This document shows positions 7,659-18,012 of a stretch of 38,965 bases of DNA, piece after piece (the first letter of the stretch is position 1; each line of letters opens with the position of its first letter). The position numbers and the translations under genes are program-made. The stretch lies in assembly GCA_946631855.1 (NCBI GenBank), contig CAMPAL010000010.1:1-38965 (forward strand), in the 5' to 3' direction. The DNA comes from an uncultured Treponema sp. (GTDB taxonomy: Bacteria; Spirochaetota; Spirochaetia; Treponematales; Treponemataceae). The notes under the pieces are model-generated. The model searched no databases, had not been told where the DNA came from, and saw nothing but the letters and a program-made list of their open reading frames with translations.

Positions 7659-10600
7659 TTACTTTGCAGATGCAATAGTAATTGGAGCCTGAGGAGAAAG
7701 TGCACGGATATCTTTATTGTACATGCTTTCTGCAAACATTGGAGGAACCACAAAAGTTCCGGAAGAAGCAGCCTTAGCTTTATAAACGAAAGTCTGAACA
7801 GAATCTGTTACAGTTCCGTAAAGTACAATACGATCTTCACGAATATCAATATAATCTGCATTCCATCCTGTAGATTCTGGTTTTCTTACAGACTGAATGT
7901 CAGTTTCAAGACCTGCTGGAGACATATCAATCAAAGCGATATTTGAAAGCATTCCCTTTGTAGAACGGAAGGAAATCTTAACTGTGATTGTATCTCCAAC
8001 TTTGATATTACCAAGTTTACCTCCATTTTCAGACAGGTATTCACGTGTAACTTCGAGGCCATCTTTTATAGCATTCTTAGGAATAACCTTTTCATAACCA
8101 GCCTGTAATGTCTGATAGAAGAGAGGCATTGTTTTATCTGTAGTGAACTTAATCTTTTCTGCACTATCCTTGTAAGTTCCTTTTAATACAGGTTGACCTT
8201 CCAGAGCGATTTCAGTTTCTTCTTTTCCAGTTATAGAGAAGGCCTTGTAAACTTCACTCTTATCCTGATATGCATAACTTTCGAAAGCACGGATTGCAGC
8301 AGAAGTTGAATATGTGTTGTAGTATGAATTCTGCAAATAATTACAAAGTTCTTCTACTTCACCACCCTTAATATCTTTAATTCTCTGAGGGAAATATGTA
8401 GATATTACATCGATGTAAGTAGCAATATAGTGTAAGTCGTTATGATACATCCATGAAGAATCGAATGTCTTCTTAAGTTTAATCTTAAAGAGGATATCGT
8501 TGGCCTTTTTATCAAGTTTAAGCATTGCATAAGAAGCGGCAAGATAAAGTCCTTCATAATCAGTTGGAGTATAATTGCTTCTTGTAATGTCAGATTCAAG
8601 ACTTTCAATATAAGAAGTTGTTACAATTCCACTCTTAGTAAGAACATAAATTGCGTAAGAACGAAGATAGATTGAGTATGATGATGTATTGCTGTCAGAA
8701 GCAATGCGTTTTACAGCACCCAGAACTTTTTCAACTAAATCATCAGAAACATAGAAGCCTTTAAGCTGAGCATCAATCAGGAATTCTGCACAATACAATG
8801 TAATAAATGGATCTACAGGACTCTTACTTGTCCAGTAACCAATATTACCATCAGATTTCATACGAGACTGAATAATTCCAACAGTATTTGCAATCATTTC
8901 TTCTGCATCTTTATGAGTTTTTCCACCAGCCTTCACAAAATCTTCGTAAAGATATGGATAGCCCTTACTTGTAATCTGTTCTGCACATCCATATGGATAA
9001 TTTGCAAGATAGAAGTTTAATCCATCAAGGAAGCTTGCAGGTACATTTGATACAGAAACTTCGCGTTTTGCAAATTCATCATACAATCTGTGATTTACAT
9101 CAACTTCTACACTTGATTTTTTAGAAAGACCAGCATTAATTAAAACCTGATAAGGCATTGAAGGTCTAACACTCAAAGTAGAAGAAAGTGATATAGATTC
9201 AGTTGCATCGCTAGCTGTGAACTTAATTTCGGCTGCACCAAGAAGGTCTTTTGCCTTAACCTTAAAGTTTACAGTTGAATCTTTTCCTTCTGCAATTGTC
9301 ATTGTATAAGTTGATTCGCCTGCAATTTCAAGATGCTGACTTGGCTGAGCTTTAAGAATAATCTTATTATTTCCAGAACCCTTATGATTATTTGTAACAG
9401 TTACGTTTACATCAAATTCATCGCCAGGAGCGGCAACAAGTGGTGTAGTTGGTGAAATAATCAAAGGATTTCGGGCAATTACAGAAGTCTGAGTAACACC
9501 CATTTTTGACTGAGAAACAGCAACTGCCATTACTCTTAAACTTCCATTGAAATAATCAGGAACATGATAAGTTACAGAACGTGTTTCTGGACCAGACTCA
9601 ATTACTCCTGACCAGTAAGCAACTGATGCATTCTGCTTTCGCTTAAATGGATTCAAGTTCTTTGCGAGCATTTCCATTTCGGCACCACCACCAGTTGCAG
9701 AAAGAGTCTTAAGAATTTCGTATTCAGGAAGTACAAGATCCATTGTTTGTGTAGTACGAACTTCAAGAGCACGTTTTCTAAAGAAGCGTGAAAGTGGATT
9801 TGGAGTATTATATTTTGCTACCTGTAAAATACCTTCATCAACAGCAAAGATAACAATTCTACCTTTGTCAGAAGAAGAATAATTGATTGTCAGGTCAGTT
9901 CCAGATTTTACTTCTTCAGGAACAGTCAATTTAATAGTATTTGTTCTCTTTTCACGTCCAACAGAGAAAGGAATTGCTCCATAACAGAATGGACTCATAA
10001 AGATTTCATCAGACTTTACAGAACGAGAGAACATTACATTGATGTAGCCGTTTCCTTCCAAATCTTCAGGAATTTTAATTGTCTGAACAGTAGAAAGATT
10101 GCTTGTCTTGAACCATTTATAAGTATAAACATGTTCACGTTCAATTGTGATAAGTCCAGTTCCTTCATAAGGAGCTTTAATAAAGATTTCTGCTGTAGAA
10201 CCTGGATTTAAATCTTTACTCTGTAATTTAAGTTCAAGTTCTGCTGTACGAGTAAGACTACGAGAAATATTTTTATCACCAACAATTGTGAAATTTATTG
10301 TGTTATAAACAAGACCGTCTTTATCAACCAGGGTAATCTTATATTCACCAGGAGTTTCAGATGGAAGTGTAATTTCAGTTCCTTCTTTTGAAATACTTAA
10401 AGATCTTTCAGAAACAGGATATGTTTTCTTTACAGACTGATATTTATAAAGTCCGTTTGACTGTTTTACCAGAGTTGAAATATAGCGGACATCTTCAATC
10501 TTAAGAGTAACATCATTAACATTAATCTGTTCAAGATTCTGATCGATTGCAATAAACTTAAGTTTTCTTACAGAATTTGAATTAATGTAATCAAGTTTTC

Positions 10601-13316
10601 CATCTGCCTTATAACCAATTAAATATTTAAGAGGAGAAACGTAAACGCTTGCCTGACTTGAAACACTGCGTCCACTACCCTTTTCAAAACCTTCTGCATA
10701 GAACTGAAGACGATATGTTGCTTTTTCATATTTAGCCATATCAATGTCGTATGCAGTTTCACCTTTATCATCAGTTGTTTTTGCACCTAAGAATTCTTCG
10801 AAAGACTTGCCCTTGTAGAATGGATCTGAGAAGTAATAATCTGAATAACGATAAAGAACAGGGAAGCCTGGATTAAGAGAAATCTGTGCCTTAATTTCAT
10901 TTCCAGCTGCAGGAGTTCCAAAAAGATTTTTCAAAGAAACAGTTCCTTTAAGCTGGCCTGGATTAATCCATCCTGTAGCAGGAAGAGGATCAAATGAAGT
11001 TGAAATAGACAAAGTATCAGGCATAAATTCTTCAACTTTAATTGTTTCTGAAGTAAGGAAGTTTCTTTCTGTATAATCTTTATGATAAATAAGTTTGTAA
11101 AGATTTACAGTGTAATAACCAGTTGGAGAATAATCCTGAGTTGTAAAATTAAACTCTTCAAAACCTGAAGAAGAAAGTAAAACTTTATTGTTGTAAACTA
11201 CATTTGAATTTGGATCTTTAATTTCCATTTCAAGTGGAGTTCCTTCAATATTTATGTTCCAGTCACCAGCTTTTGCAATAAATGCTAAATGAGCTGTTTC
11301 TCCCGGTCTGTACATTCCTCTATCACTAAAGAGATATGCAGTAATACGTTTTGGATCAGAAGTTCCGTATTCTCCACCAATATCATAACTTGAATAATCA
11401 AGAGAACGACCATTTTCTGAATATGGCATAAATGCCAGATCATTTGCTGTTTCAACAATATATGCAGTAGGAGCATGTTCTCCAGAGTAATTACCAATTG
11501 AAGGAAGTTTTGCATGTCCATTACTGTCTGTCTGAGTGGTAACCAAAGTATTTCCATTCAATCCTACAACTCTTACAGTTGCATTAGCCTGAGGATTTCC
11601 ACTTGAAATAGACTGAACAAATATATCTCTTGTACCATCTGTATTTCTCTTCATAATGAAACCGAGATCTGTTACAAGAATCAAACGTTTATCATTAAGT
11701 CCAGAATAATAAGATGATGTTCCCAGAGAATTTTCTTTTTCAGCTACCTGGAAAAGGAAAAGTCCGTTCTTAAGGTTCTTAGAAATATTTGTCTTAAGTT
11801 TGTCAGTAAAATCATAAGAGAAATAAGAGATTTCTGAATCAGAATAATTTGGTACAGGAATTTTGATAATTTCAGATTCAGCAATATTATTTTCGTTGAA
11901 AGAATATGAATTGAAGCGGAAATTTTTCATATTTCCATTAGACATAGAAATAAGATGGTTAACATCTTTTGGCATGATTCTTGAAAGTCTAACATAAGCT
12001 GTTTCTACACCACGAGAATACAAGGCCATTTTCTTGCTTCCAGAAAGTGAAAGAATTGTTCCTTCTGACATAATAGCAAGCTCTTTTGGATATAAAGGAA
12101 CTTTCAAACAAGTTTCATAAGCATTGATTTCATTATCAAAACGAAGTTTATATCCACCAAAGAAGTTAATTCCACCAGAAAGTTTTACATAGATATATCT
12201 GCCAGCAGTTGCTTTATATCTGAATGAGTTTAAGGTTGTAGCTGGCTCTGGTGTTGGAATCAATTCATAAGAAATCTTTTTACCATAATCTTCAAGTAAC
12301 TGATCTGTTACATAAGTTGTAGACCAGTTGCAATTCTTAGCGGCTTTCCATCCTTCCATTTCAGGACGATCTTTTGGTAATTCATAAATTTCAAGATGTT
12401 TTGCAAGTTCTTCTACAGAAACAGAACCTTTTGTATCAATAACCAGCATCTGATCATAATTTTGAGAATCATTTTTTACCAGTTCAGTTGAAATATCGTA
12501 GATTTTTACAAAGTCACTCATACCAGGAACTGTTACAAGAGAAGAATCTTCATCTGAAGAAGTTCCACCAATCTGAGCCTGAACTCCCTTAGAAAGCACA
12601 ATTTTCAAATCTGAAGTATATGGAGGGATTGGGAGGATATCTGAAACCAGATAAGCTTCTGTTAATCCTTTATTAAAAGTAACCTGGAAATTAACATTAT
12701 CTGTTTTTGAAGTTTTTCCTTTAGAATCCAGATAAAGCAGAGACATAGACAAAGCCTTCTGAACTGTATCTTTATTCATTGCATGTGAAGCATAAAGAGT
12801 TGCAGTTACGCGTTTTTCTGCAGGATCTTCAGGATTAATATAGAATTCTCCACTTGAAAGACGAACTGTAAAAGGTTCTGTTTTAAATGTGAAATCATTT
12901 TTTACCTGAACAGAATCTGAGAAAATAGCATTTGGCATTACAATTTTATATTTTGTATCTAAGAGCCAATTTTCCACCGGTGTAAAGCGGAGACCATCAT
13001 CATCAACCCAGGTCCATTCACCGGCAATTGCAGGGGTTATAGTAATTTCTGCACTTGGTTTTCCGTCTGCATCTTCCAGCTTAGCAACAGAACCATCAAA
13101 ACTTACATAAAGTGTATCTGGTTTTCCTTCAGAATCCAGTCTGCTAGAAGGTTCATAAACATTATATCCTACAGAAATCTTATCTTTTGCTGTAGTTTTT
13201 GGAAGCTGTTTATTTTCACTTTCTTTTGTATCTTTTCCACCACACGAAAAAGAAACAAAAACCATAGCCGATATTAAAAGAGCGGCACAAACTTTTGTAA
13301 TAAAATGTTTTTTCAT
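7659..13316 (-). CDS. Bacterial alpha-2-macroglobulin, lipoprotein with thioester motif
   Basis: This 1885-aa protein begins with a lipoprotein signal peptide ending VSFSC, so the mature form should be anchored in a membrane by Cys25. Repeated macroglobulin-type beta domains fill the first half (SDRGMYRPGETAHLAF is the typical MG signature). NPLIISPTTPLVAAPGDEF and the complement-like C-terminal part follow. The thioester motif YGCAEQ is intact, with Cys1444 and Gln1447. Such proteins trap attacking proteases by covalent capture at the cell envelope. It is longer than the E. coli homologue YfhM (about 1650 aa), with the extra length mostly in the N-terminal half. RBS AGGAG precedes the ATG. 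The gene lies between a TPR-like lipoprotein gene and pbpC. Confidence 0.95.
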   Translation of the reverse strand: MKKHFITKVCAALLISAMVFVSFSCGGKDTKESENKQLPKTTAKDKISVGYNVYEPSSRLDSEGKPDTLYVSFDGSVAKLEDADGKPSAEITITPAIAGEWTWVDDDGLRFTPVENWLLDTKYKIVMPNAIFSDSVQVKNDFTFKTEPFTVRLSSGEFYINPEDPAEKRVTATLYASHAMNKDTVQKALSMSLLYLDSKGKTSKTDNVNFQVTFNKGLTEAYLVSDILPIPPYTSDLKIVLSKGVQAQIGGTSSDEDSSLVTVPGMSDFVKIYDISTELVKNDSQNYDQMLVIDTKGSVSVEELAKHLEIYELPKDRPEMEGWKAAKNCNWSTTYVTDQLLEDYGKKISYELIPTPEPATTLNSFRYKATAGRYIYVKLSGGINFFGGYKLRFDNEINAYETCLKVPLYPKELAIMSEGTILSLSGSKKMALYSRGVETAYVRLSRIMPKDVNHLISMSNGNMKNFRFNSYSFNENNIAESEIIKIPVPNYSDSEISYFSYDFTDKLKTNISKNLKNGLFLFQVAEKENSLGTSSYYSGLNDKRLILVTDLGFIMKRNTDGTRDIFVQSISSGNPQANATVRVVGLNGNTLVTTQTDSNGHAKLPSIGNYSGEHAPTAYIVETANDLAFMPYSENGRSLDYSSYDIGGEYGTSDPKRITAYLFSDRGMYRPGETAHLAFIAKAGDWNINIEGTPLEMEIKDPNSNVVYNNKVLLSSSGFEEFNFTTQDYSPTGYYTVNLYKLIYHKDYTERNFLTSETIKVEEFMPDTLSISTSFDPLPATGWINPGQLKGTVSLKNLFGTPAAGNEIKAQISLNPGFPVLYRYSDYYFSDPFYKGKSFEEFLGAKTTDDKGETAYDIDMAKYEKATYRLQFYAEGFEKGSGRSVSSQASVYVSPLKYLIGYKADGKLDYINSNSVRKLKFIAIDQNLEQINVNDVTLKIEDVRYISTLVKQSNGLYKYQSVKKTYPVSERSLSISKEGTEITLPSETPGEYKITLVDKDGLVYNTINFTIVGDKNISRSLTRTAELELKLQSKDLNPGSTAEIFIKAPYEGTGLITIEREHVYTYKWFKTSNLSTVQTIKIPEDLEGNGYINVMFSRSVKSDEIFMSPFCYGAIPFSVGREKRTNTIKLTVPEEVKSGTDLTINYSSSDKGRIVIFAVDEGILQVAKYNTPNPLSRFFRKRALEVRTTQTMDLVLPEYEILKTLSATGGGAEMEMLAKNLNPFKRKQNASVAYWSGVIESGPETRSVTYHVPDYFNGSLRVMAVAVSQSKMGVTQTSVIARNPLIISPTTPLVAAPGDEFDVNVTVTNNHKGSGNNKIILKAQPSQHLEIAGESTYTMTIAEGKDSTVNFKVKAKDLLGAAEIKFTASDATESISLSSTLSVRPSMPYQVLINAGLSKKSSVEVDVNHRLYDEFAKREVSVSNVPASFLDGLNFYLANYPYGCAEQITSKGYPYLYEDFVKAGGKTHKDAEEMIANTVGIIQSRMKSDGNIGYWTSKSPVDPFITLYCAEFLIDAQLKGFYVSDDLVEKVLGAVKRIASDSNTSSYSIYLRSYAIYVLTKSGIVTTSYIESLESDITRSNYTPTDYEGLYLAASYAMLKLDKKANDILFKIKLKKTFDSSWMYHNDLHYIATYIDVISTYFPQRIKDIKGGEVEELCNYLQNSYYNTYSTSAAIRAFESYAYQDKSEVYKAFSITGKEETEIALEGQPVLKGTYKDSAEKIKFTTDKTMPLFYQTLQAGYEKVIPKNAIKDGLEVTREYLSENGGKLGNIKVGDTITVKISFRSTKGMLSNIALIDMSPAGLETDIQSVRKPESTGWNADYIDIREDRIVLYGTVTDSVQTFVYKAKAASSGTFVVPPMFAESMYNKDIRALSPQAPITIASAK

Positions 13317-13350
13317 ATTTCTTCATCTCCTGCTTATCTTGTATACCGCT

Positions 13351-14484
13351 CTAACGGTCACTCAATAATTTTAAGTATGATAAAAATTCTAAGACAGAAA
13401 CTTCCTTTCCCGGATTAAAGTTCTTTCCATCTGGAAGATTCATAAATTCATTTTCAACAACGCCAAGGACAGCATCGAAATCTACATTTTCAAGAACAAT
13501 GTCTGCTACTGGACTCTTTGCGTTTGCCATTTTTGAATAACGACTTGAATAACGTGTAGCAAGTTTTGGATTTCCTTTTTTCATCACATAAAGATTCCAG
13601 AGGAAACGGGCACAGGCTACTCTGTTTATTGTTTCAGCATTGGTGATTGTAACAGCAAGCCCTTTTGAATTTTCAGGGTCACCTGCAGGATTAAAAAGTC
13701 CAGCCTTTTCAACTTTATCAATCAACTGACTAGATGAAAGTTTTGTTCCTCTTGTTAAGTCTTCTAAAAGTGAAGTATTTTCGGCAGTCAGTTGTACCAT
13801 TAATTCTTTAGTAAGAGCAGCAGTTAAACTGTAATTACTGTTATTTGATGAAATGCCTGAATTATACAAAGTCCAGACTTTATCGCGGAATTCTTTGTAA
13901 ACGGCTCTGTAACTCTGACGATTCTGGTTATCAAATTCAATAAAAGCCTGATCTATAAGTGCAATTGCTTTATCATATTGTTTCTGCTGATACAAAAGTT
14001 TTCCTTTTTCAAGCAGAATGATTGAATTGTTTGGATCAAAAGAAAGAATTTCATTTGCCTTATCTATAGATTTATTTAAATCTTTTTCCAGTTTAGTTCC
14101 GAGCAAAAGAACGTAATCATCACCACCCTTTGTTGCTTTTGCCGAGTTGTAACAATCTAAAGCTTTTTTATCCTTACCTTCCATAAGATAAAGAATACCG
14201 TCGATTGCAGTTATATGAGCAATAATAATTGGTTCAAGATGACTTTTTGATAACTGTTCACCAATATTATCATGAAAAATCTTTATAGTTGACGGATCAA
14301 TTTTTCCTGTTAATAAATAGTCTGAATCAATAAGAATAAATCTGTCTTCATAAACAGAAATTTCTTCCATCAGTTCCTGATTCAAATCTGTTGTCTGAAA
14401 AACATCCTGCTGAAGAGTTGTTGCACAGGAAGTAAACAGACTAACAGTTGCCACTAAAAATAATAAGAAAAGATTTTTCTTCAT
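13351..14484 (-). CDS. Lipoprotein with TPR-like helices, part of the macroglobulin operon
   Basis: The 377-aa protein starts with a lipoprotein signal peptide ending LFTSC. Residues about 120-185 hold paired helices with TPR-like spacing: KALDCYNSAKA, KANEILSFDPNNSIILLEKGK and QYDKAIALIDQAFIEF. The rest is helical without a family I recognise. It lies 34 nt upstream of the macroglobulin gene and 21 nt downstream of the propeller gene, so the four are probably one transcript. A scaffold role at the outer membrane for the macroglobulin/PBP1C pair is a guess based on position. RBS AGAGG precedes the ATG. Confidence 0.75.
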   Translation of the reverse strand: MKKNLFLLFLVATVSLFTSCATTLQQDVFQTTDLNQELMEEISVYEDRFILIDSDYLLTGKIDPSTIKIFHDNIGEQLSKSHLEPIIIAHITAIDGILYLMEGKDKKALDCYNSAKATKGGDDYVLLLGTKLEKDLNKSIDKANEILSFDPNNSIILLEKGKLLYQQKQYDKAIALIDQAFIEFDNQNRQSYRAVYKEFRDKVWTLYNSGISSNNSNYSLTAALTKELMVQLTAENTSLLEDLTRGTKLSSSQLIDKVEKAGLFNPAGDPENSKGLAVTITNAETINRVACARFLWNLYVMKKGNPKLATRYSSRYSKMANAKSPVADIVLENVDFDAVLGVVENEFMNLPDGKNFNPGKEVSVLEFLSYLKLLSDR

Positions 14485-14505
14485 TAGCAGAACCTCTACT
14501 TTTTG

Positions 14506-17169
14506 TTATTTTATTTTCCAAGCATTAAGCTTATTATCAATTGAAAGAGAAATACTATCTACTTTTTTATCTCCGTTCAAATCTATAAATACTGGAACAC
14601 CATAACCAGTAATTGGGAATCCCCCAAGATATTCAAGATTTGTATTTAATCCGTAAATTGCATTTGATTCGCCGCTAAGGAAAATATCATCCGACTTATC
14701 ACCATCATAATCTGTAATTGTCAGATAGCCTGATTTAGCAGACAAATTTGGAATTTTTACTTTTATTACCGAACCGTTAAGTCCTATCTTAAATAAAGTT
14801 CCATCTTCTGAAAGTGCCAGCAGAGAATCATTTACATATTTAACATTCATAAAGAAAACGCCATCCAGAAGCTGAGGATATCCTTCCTGCAAGTTTCCTT
14901 CTGCATCCCACACAGAAAGTTCACCTGCCTGAGTGATAAATGCAACATAAGTCTCCTGGAAAGCCTCAAAAATACATGGAGAACCAAATCCAATTCCTTC
15001 TACAGGAATCATGGAATCTTCCAGAGAGCCTGCATTATTTTTGATAAGATGAATTCCTCCAAGGAAGCCTTTTTCATAAATTGCAAGATAATCTTTATAA
15101 ACTGAAGGACTTGTCTTAATCTGATCGGCAATATCAAAATCATACTCTTTAAGTTCACCCTTTTCATTCACCAGAGTAATAATATTATCCTGACCAACTA
15201 AAACTAAATTATTCTGATAGACAGTTGGCTGACAGGTTGTTTCAACTCCAGTCATAATAGGGAAACCTTTTACATCTTCAAATTTATCATCAATAAGATA
15301 AACAAGACCATCTTTTGTAACAGCCCAGATATCACCGGAACAGTTTTTATAAGTTTCGCCTGAAGCCAGGGTGATATAAGAAAGGCTATCCAAAACTCTT
15401 TCATTTATTTCGAGACTGCCTGTATTAAGTGATTTTAAAAGATTTGGCTTCATCTGCCAGTAAATCAGTTTGCTCTTAGCACTGTTTGATTTATACAAAA
15501 CTGGGAGAGCATTTCCTTCAAGGCTCAGAGGGAAACCTTCAACTTTCTGAGTCTGATTAGATTCGCAGGAAATTGAATTAAGGGCAACTGTAATTACAGA
15601 ATCTTTTGTAGAAATATCAATTTTTCCAATGTTATAAAGCTGTAAAATCTTATTAAAAAGAGAATTTCCTTTTACAAAGAAAGGAACACTGCGTTCAAGA
15701 TTATAGTAAAGACTTAAAGATGCAGGATTAAGTTTATTTCCCGAAAGTTTCTGCCAGATATCATCCTTATCAAGTTTAGCTCCATTTTTAAGAGCCGCAT
15801 TTATTGAAATTAAATTTTCTGGAGATTGAGAGAAGTAAATATATCCATCTTTTACCATATAATAAGGTTTTGGAAGATTGATATTTAAAGCTCTCAAAAG
15901 ATTTGTAATAAATTCAGGAAATTCAATTCGTGGTAAACGGATTCCATCAAGAAGAAGACTGTTATCTGTCTGTAAAATAATAGAAGAAATTAATGATTCA
16001 AACACCAGCTGACGACGTTTTTCATCAGAAACTTTAATGGCAAATACAGGGTCAGGTTTTCCTTCAAGACCAAGAACGGCATATTCATCTGAAGTCCATG
16101 AAAAAAGAATGTTATCCAGAGAATCTTTGAAAACAACTTTTGCAATATTATTTGCTTCGTTCCAGAGTTTCTGAACATTCTTCTGTCCTTCATCCATTAC
16201 AGTAAAGGCAACTTCTTTTAATTCTGAAAGAGAACCAAAATTGATGATTGTAAAATACTGAACAGAAGAAGGTAATTTTGGAAGCAAATCAGGAACTTCA
16301 GATCTTTTGCTGATAAGTGACATAAGAGCATTTGCATCTGCTTCTGATTTTTCAAATGGAACTTTCAAATCAATCTTAATATTTTCATCAGAAATGCCAA
16401 ATTCAATTTTACTTAATTCTTTTTCTGACAAAGAGTTTGCAACAAATTTTATATAAGGATTTTCACCTGCAAACAGATTTATAAGTTTTTTACCGTTTGC
16501 AACAATTCTAAATGGCTGGGTAAGTTTTTCCTGCATAGCCTTAAGTTCTTCTACCGTAAATTCAGTCGAATTATCAAAAGAAGTTGCAGTATTAAACAAA
16601 TCAGCATTTGCAGAAATTATAAGAAGATTTTTACGTATTTTAATGTAGATAGTCATAGAATCATCAACTTTATATTCTAAATGACTTCCATTTTCATTCT
16701 GTATATATGTAAGATTTGGAACGGAGATAAAGTTTTTCACAAGTGGATAAAGTCTTGTAACTCCGGAAAGAAAGCCCATATCTATAATTGCAACATAATT
16801 ATTATCTTCATAAAGAGCTGCATCTACCCTTCTGGATAAAGCAAAAGCTAATAATTTATTCTTTCTAAGTTTTGATTCGCGGATTTTATAAAAATCAGAA
16901 CGGAAATTTGAAAACTGTGGATCAGCCAGAACTACATCCATAGCTTTAAGATCAATCAGAGGCTCTGCCGCATGATAAATAGAATCTGTTCTTATATAAA
17001 GGGAATAATTATTTGGAAGAGCCTTTACAGATGAATCTTTCTGTAAAGCACAAAAAGACAACCAGCCACAAATTACAAGCAGAAGTCCTAAAATAATAAA
17101 TAAAATTGTAAGCAGAAGTTTTACAATGAAAGGCTTTTTCTTTTTGTTTTGATCAACATTATTACTCAT
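14506..17169 (-). CDS. Membrane-anchored protein with C-terminal beta-propeller, first gene of the macroglobulin operon
   Basis: The 887-aa protein has a short basic cytoplasmic tail (NKKKKPF), one membrane helix at about 17-40, and a long extracytoplasmic part. Residues 45-520 resemble the poorly known family of large bacterial DUF3352-type proteins (weak recognition). Residues about 570-887 show repeated propeller blades: GDIWAVTKDGLVYLIDD, GELSVWDAEGNLQEGYPQ and LTITDYDGDKSDDIFLSG. The last resembles FG-GAP/VCBS repeats with DxDGDxxxD calcium-binding loops, and DLNGDKKVDSI repeats this pattern. Function is unknown. Its ATG has no Shine-Dalgarno sequence and lies six bases after a -10 box. 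Confidence 0.7.
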   Translation of the reverse strand: MSNNVDQNKKKKPFIVKLLLTILFIILGLLLVICGWLSFCALQKDSSVKALPNNYSLYIRTDSIYHAAEPLIDLKAMDVVLADPQFSNFRSDFYKIRESKLRKNKLLAFALSRRVDAALYEDNNYVAIIDMGFLSGVTRLYPLVKNFISVPNLTYIQNENGSHLEYKVDDSMTIYIKIRKNLLIISANADLFNTATSFDNSTEFTVEELKAMQEKLTQPFRIVANGKKLINLFAGENPYIKFVANSLSEKELSKIEFGISDENIKIDLKVPFEKSEADANALMSLISKRSEVPDLLPKLPSSVQYFTIINFGSLSELKEVAFTVMDEGQKNVQKLWNEANNIAKVVFKDSLDNILFSWTSDEYAVLGLEGKPDPVFAIKVSDEKRRQLVFESLISSIILQTDNSLLLDGIRLPRIEFPEFITNLLRALNINLPKPYYMVKDGYIYFSQSPENLISINAALKNGAKLDKDDIWQKLSGNKLNPASLSLYYNLERSVPFFVKGNSLFNKILQLYNIGKIDISTKDSVITVALNSISCESNQTQKVEGFPLSLEGNALPVLYKSNSAKSKLIYWQMKPNLLKSLNTGSLEINERVLDSLSYITLASGETYKNCSGDIWAVTKDGLVYLIDDKFEDVKGFPIMTGVETTCQPTVYQNNLVLVGQDNIITLVNEKGELKEYDFDIADQIKTSPSVYKDYLAIYEKGFLGGIHLIKNNAGSLEDSMIPVEGIGFGSPCIFEAFQETYVAFITQAGELSVWDAEGNLQEGYPQLLDGVFFMNVKYVNDSLLALSEDGTLFKIGLNGSVIKVKIPNLSAKSGYLTITDYDGDKSDDIFLSGESNAIYGLNTNLEYLGGFPITGYGVPVFIDLNGDKKVDSISLSIDNKLNAWKIK

Positions 17170-17175
17170 ATTTTA

Positions 17176-17215
17176 ATTTTAAATAATATGTTATAGAAAT
17201 TCAATCTATAACATA
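17176..17215 (-). promoter_or_regulatory. Promoter and overlapping operator-like dyad of the macroglobulin operon
   Basis: On the minus strand TTGAAT (17199-17204) and TAAAAT (17176-17181) are 17 bp apart, a good promoter. A perfect dyad with 11-bp arms TATGTTATAGA (17187-17197) and TCTATAACATA (17205-17215), separated by seven bases, covers the -35 and half the spacer. A repressor bound there would block RNA polymerase. The -10 ends six bases before the ATG. Confidence 0.55.
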
Positions 17216-17227
17216 GTTTTCTAAATA

Positions 17228-17276
17228 AAAAAAAGTGACTGTGATATGAATTATGCTTCACATCGTCAGTCACTTT
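17228..17276 (-). terminator. Rho-independent terminator of the HATPase gene
   Basis: On the minus strand, AAAGTGACTG (17267-17276) pairs with CAGTCACTTT (17232-17241), with an inner GTGA/TCAC pairing, and is followed by a T-run down to about 17228. It sits 20 bases after the HATPase stop codon and separates that gene from the macroglobulin operon. Confidence 0.85.
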
Positions 17277-17295
17277 AATCAAACGCTAAAAACGC

Positions 17296-18003
17296 TTAAA
17301 TACATTCAAGACCATCGTCTAAACCTAAATCTAAGGATGGAGGAACTATTTCGTCCAGCGGCAGAATGATTCTTGCAATTGTTTCGCAACCCTTACATTC
17401 TACCTGGAGACATTCCTTCTTAATTCCCAGCTGTTTAAGCATAAGGATGATAATTATAAGTCCCAGTCCAGAACCTTCTGTCTTATCAATATCAGTTAAA
17501 GCTTCTTCCATGCTACTGTATTTTTTAGCACTTTCCATTTTTGTCTGAATACGCTTTGTTTCAGCATCAGTCAAAACAGACTTATTGATAACTTCAACTG
17601 TCAGTACCTTATTTTTAAGAGACAATAAATACTTTATGTAAAGATCTTTGTCCTTTTGCAATTGCTGATAATGCTCTTTATTTACAGTTGTTTCTGCTGA
17701 AAAAGTAATCATTCCCTGTTTGTAATCTTCGGGATTATTAATATCTAAACCTTTCTCCGCAAAATAAACTCTCTTTGCATTTGCCTTATTGGCATTAGCC
17801 AGAAGTTCTCCAGAACTGTAAGATAAAGAACTTAAAATCAGTTCCTGATTGCAAGCCTGCAGAAATACAAATAGAAGATTATTTACATATTCTTCTATTT
17901 CTCTGGACAGTGAGTAGCTTACAATTTCAATCGTTTCTCCATTTTCTACTGCAGTTTCAATTTGCTGTGGATCCAATGGAGTTTTAATATCTTCAATTCT
18001 CAT
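17296..18003 (-). CDS. Stand-alone HATPase-domain (GHKL) protein
   Basis: The 235-aa protein has a histidine-kinase-like ATP-binding fold. ELLANANKANAK at residues 66-77 is the N box, and TEGSGLGLIIIILMLKQLG near 177-195 is the G2 box. There is no HisKA dimerisation helix or phospho-accepting His, and the G1 box (DxGxG) is not recognisable; VEVINKSVLTDAE stands at that position. It may be an anti-sigma-like or non-canonical kinase, but its partner is not visible here. The ATG at 18003 (MRIEDIK) is chosen: an upstream TTG would lie before the -10 box. It is monocistronic, with its own promoter and terminator. Confidence 0.7.
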   Translation of the reverse strand: MRIEDIKTPLDPQQIETAVENGETIEIVSYSLSREIEEYVNNLLFVFLQACNQELILSSLSYSSGELLANANKANAKRVYFAEKGLDINNPEDYKQGMITFSAETTVNKEHYQQLQKDKDLYIKYLLSLKNKVLTVEVINKSVLTDAETKRIQTKMESAKKYSSMEEALTDIDKTEGSGLGLIIIILMLKQLGIKKECLQVECKGCETIARIILPLDEIVPPSLDLGLDDGLECI

Positions 18004-18012
18004 TGTATGTAT

